Of a DNA stretch of 26,048 nt, positions 24,406-26,048 are shown piece after piece (positions within the stretch are counted from its first letter, which is position 1; each line of letters starts with the position of its first letter). Source of the DNA: CF-13 sp035279665 (GTDB lineage: Bacteria > Chloroflexota > Dormibacteria > CF-121); NCBI GenBank assembly GCA_035279665.1, contig DATEHI010000059.1, forward strand, positions 1 through 26,048. The letters run 5' to 3'. The translations under genes were made by a program, and so were the position numbers. Below the pieces are notes generated by a model. That model did no database searches, was not told the DNA's origin, and worked only from the letters and a program-made list of their open reading frames with translations.

Positions 24406-24434
24406 ACGTTAGGCGACCGGTTTTGGACCGTCAA
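24406..24434 (-). promoter_or_regulatory. Sigma70-type promoter candidate for the beta-helix gene
   Basis: On the minus strand TTGACG (24434-24429) is followed, after exactly 17 nt, by TAACGT (24411-24406). The first hexamer matches five of six consensus positions; the -10 keeps the important T-A-...-T. Transcription would start near 24399, giving a leader of about 43 nt that contains GAGGGAGGGT just inside or before the start. The -35 also pairs as an inverted repeat with TTGACG at 24403-24408 on the plus strand. The rest of the 24357-24494 gap shows no gene and only weak hairpins, without a clear terminator for the upstream regulator gene. Confidence 0.5.
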
Positions 24435-24494
24435 GCATATTGCGCGAAACTCCGAGCATCCTGCCCATTCGGGCGCAGCGCTTTGCCCCAAACG

Positions 24495-26048
24495 TCAGGC
24501 GGCGACGTCGTCCCGCTTGCGGGCCAGCGATTTGAGCCCCGCCGCGATCAGATCCTGAGCCGTCAGGGCGTCGCCGTGGTACTCGGCGGTACCCCATCGA
24601 ATCGACACCCGGTCCGACTGCAGCGCCGCTTCGATGCGCTGGGCGAGAAGGTCGGCCTGGGCGGAATAGAAGCCCGGGGCAAGGATGGCGAAGTTGTCAC
24701 CGATCCAGCGTGATGCCACGTCGTCGCTGCGGATCGACGCTCGAATCGCCTTCGCGATCCGCTTGAGCACGGCATCCCCGGCGCGGTGACCATAGGCGTC
24801 GTTCACGTCGCGGAGCTTCTCGACATCGAGCATCAGCAGGGTCCCCCACGACTGCGGGCGCAGCATCAGCTTGTTGACCGCTTCCTCGAAAGCCGCGCGG
24901 TTCATCAGCCCGGTCAGCGCATCGATCGTCGCCGCCGAGGCGAGCCGATCGATCAGTCGCGCGTTCGCCATCGCCACCGCTGCCTGGTTGGCGAGGATCG
25001 TCAGCAAACGGAGTTGGTCCAGCGAATATTGATTCAACCCCAGCTTGATCACGACGATGACCGCCAGGATCTCGTCCTCGAAGACAACGGGCACCGCCAG
25101 CATCGATTCATCGATCATCTCGGTGCCGGGTACGTGCAGCGCCTTCGGATGATGCTCGGTATCGCCCAGCACCACGCCTCGTCGCGACTCCGCGACCCAG
25201 CCGGCGATGCCCTGCCCCACTTCGACCGCGGCATTCTCCATGGTGACGGCGCGATATTCTTCGCGGTCTTTGCCTTTCAGGTAGACGACCTCCAGTCGGG
25301 TCCGGTCGTCGTTCATCAACAGCACGCGGCACTGATCCTGCGGCACGAGCGACGCAATCGTCGCACCGATGCGATTGCAGATGTCCTCGATGCTGGTAGC
25401 CCGCGCCAGCTGTTGCCCGAGGGCCTCCACCGTCTGCATGTGCTGGGCCCAGCCGCGAGGACCTGACACCGACGCGTCCGGGATCGGCTGGCCGGACGAC
25501 TGGGCGGCGGCGGTGATGTGCGGGGGTTCGTGCTCGATCACCTCCAGCATCACGTCGACAACTCGAGGGTCGAACTGGCGCCCGGTCTCTTTCTGGAACT
25601 CGGCGACGATCTCCGCCATGGGAAGCGCTTTGCGGTAGGCACGATCGGAGGCCATCGCGTGGAAGGCGTCGCAGGCGTGGATGATGCGCGCCTCGATCGG
25701 GATCTCTTCCCCCTTGAGACCGTCAGGGTATCCGCTCCCGTTCCATCGCTCGTGCTCCGCCCGGACGATCGGACCGAGTGGGGCAAGGAACGGCACCGAG
25801 GCGAGGATGCGCTCACCGATCACCGGATGCTCGCGCATGATCGCAAATTCTTCGGGCGTCAGCGCACCCGGCTTCTGGAGGATGTAGCCGGGGATACCGA
25901 TCTTGCCGATGTCGTGAAGCAGCGCTCCGTATTCCAGGAGGCGCAGCTGATCGGGCGGCAAATGAAGGCGCTTTCCCACGCTGACCGCGAGCTCGGCGGT
26001 TTCCCGCGAGTGCGCCTCCGTGTACCGGTCTTTTGCGTCCAATGCGGC
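24495..26048 (-). CDS. HD-GYP / GAF / degenerate GGDEF regulator, 5' end outside the window
   Basis: 517 codons are visible; the frame is open to the window edge. It begins A-A-L-D-A-K-D-R-Y-T-E-A-H-S, a mid-domain HD-GYP sequence, so the true start is upstream. Counting from the TTG at 26042: HD at 43-44 in H-D-I-G-K-I-G-I-P; H72; E-H-E-R-W-N-G-S-G-Y-P at 96-106, where the first His of the usual H-H-E is Glu; and C-D-A-F-H-A-M with D125. HD-GYP domains hydrolyse cyclic-di-GMP. A GAF domain follows at about 205-365 and a GGDEF-like domain at about 370-515. The latter has L-D-V-E-K-L-R-D-V-N-D-A-Y-G-H-R-A-G-D but I-G-D-N-F (447-451) in place of G-G-D/E-E-F, so diguanylate cyclase activity is unlikely. 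The protein probably degrades or senses cyclic-di-GMP in response to a GAF ligand. Confidence 0.88.
   Translation of the reverse strand, partial: AALDAKDRYTEAHSRETAELAVSVGKRLHLPPDQLRLLEYGALLHDIGKIGIPGYILQKPGALTPEEFAIMREHPVIGERILASVPFLAPLGPIVRAEHERWNGSGYPDGLKGEEIPIEARIIHACDAFHAMASDRAYRKALPMAEIVAEFQKETGRQFDPRVVDVMLEVIEHEPPHITAAAQSSGQPIPDASVSGPRGWAQHMQTVEALGQQLARATSIEDICNRIGATIASLVPQDQCRVLLMNDDRTRLEVVYLKGKDREEYRAVTMENAAVEVGQGIAGWVAESRRGVVLGDTEHHPKALHVPGTEMIDESMLAVPVVFEDEILAVIVVIKLGLNQYSLDQLRLLTILANQAAVAMANARLIDRLASAATIDALTGLMNRAAFEEAVNKLMLRPQSWGTLLMLDVEKLRDVNDAYGHRAGDAVLKRIAKAIRASIRSDDVASRWIGDNFAILAPGFYSAQADLLAQRIEAALQSDRVSIRWGTAEYHGDALTAQDLIAAGLKSLARKRDDVAA

Noticed and set aside
24470..24494. 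Small hairpins downstream of the HD-GYP gene as a terminator
   Set aside because: Stems of 4 bp only (for example GCCC-GAAT-GGGC) and no T-run; not supportable.

Overview
The window reads as chromosomal DNA of a GC-rich, probably soil or sediment bacterium of the Chloroflexota/Dormibacterota type. That placement is inference. It rests on the GC-rich codon use, the frequent GTG starts, a complete 14-gene nuoA-N operon, a System II (ResB) cytochrome c factor, TadE/TadG pilus genes and a large secreted beta-helix protein ending in Ig-like domains. No rRNA, tRNA or marker gene is present to confirm it.

Layout, right to left, since almost everything is on the minus strand. At 24495-26048 is the 3' part of a cyclic-di-GMP type regulator (HD-GYP, GAF, degenerate GGDEF). 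A 138-bp intergenic region follows, with a good promoter candidate. It leads into a 2328-residue secreted protein (17370-24356) built from about five large beta-helix repeats of 280-330 residues plus C-terminal beta-sandwich domains. A small plus-strand gene (16847-17350) converges on it. That gene is divergent from a gene for a 205-residue protein with a beta-barrel-like N-terminus and a CxxC C-terminus (16185-16802); the two share a symmetric -10-like element.

From 16105 down to 2575 lies the respiratory complex I operon in canonical order nuoA-B-C-D-E-F-G-H-I-J-K-L-M-N. Genes overlap or nearly touch (TGATG or ATGA junctions at most borders), so translation is probably coupled. NuoE/F/G form the NADH-oxidising arm, NuoB/C/D/I carry electrons to quinone, and NuoA/H/J/K/L/M/N form the membrane proton-pumping arm. 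All expected Fe-S ligands are present. NuoL, NuoM and NuoH each show substitutions at normally conserved polar positions. resB follows nuoN after 12 bp and may be co-transcribed. Its usual partner CcsA/ResC is not in the window.

The left end (1-1176) carries two TadE-like pseudopilin genes and the start of a TadG-like gene, with stop/start overlaps, belonging to a Flp/Tad pilus cluster that continues beyond the window.

No stretch over 300 bases lacks a gene; the largest gap is 24357-24494. I saw no mobile element, CRISPR array, tRNA or rRNA. The least ordinary part is the giant repeat protein with a conserved cysteine pair in each repeat.
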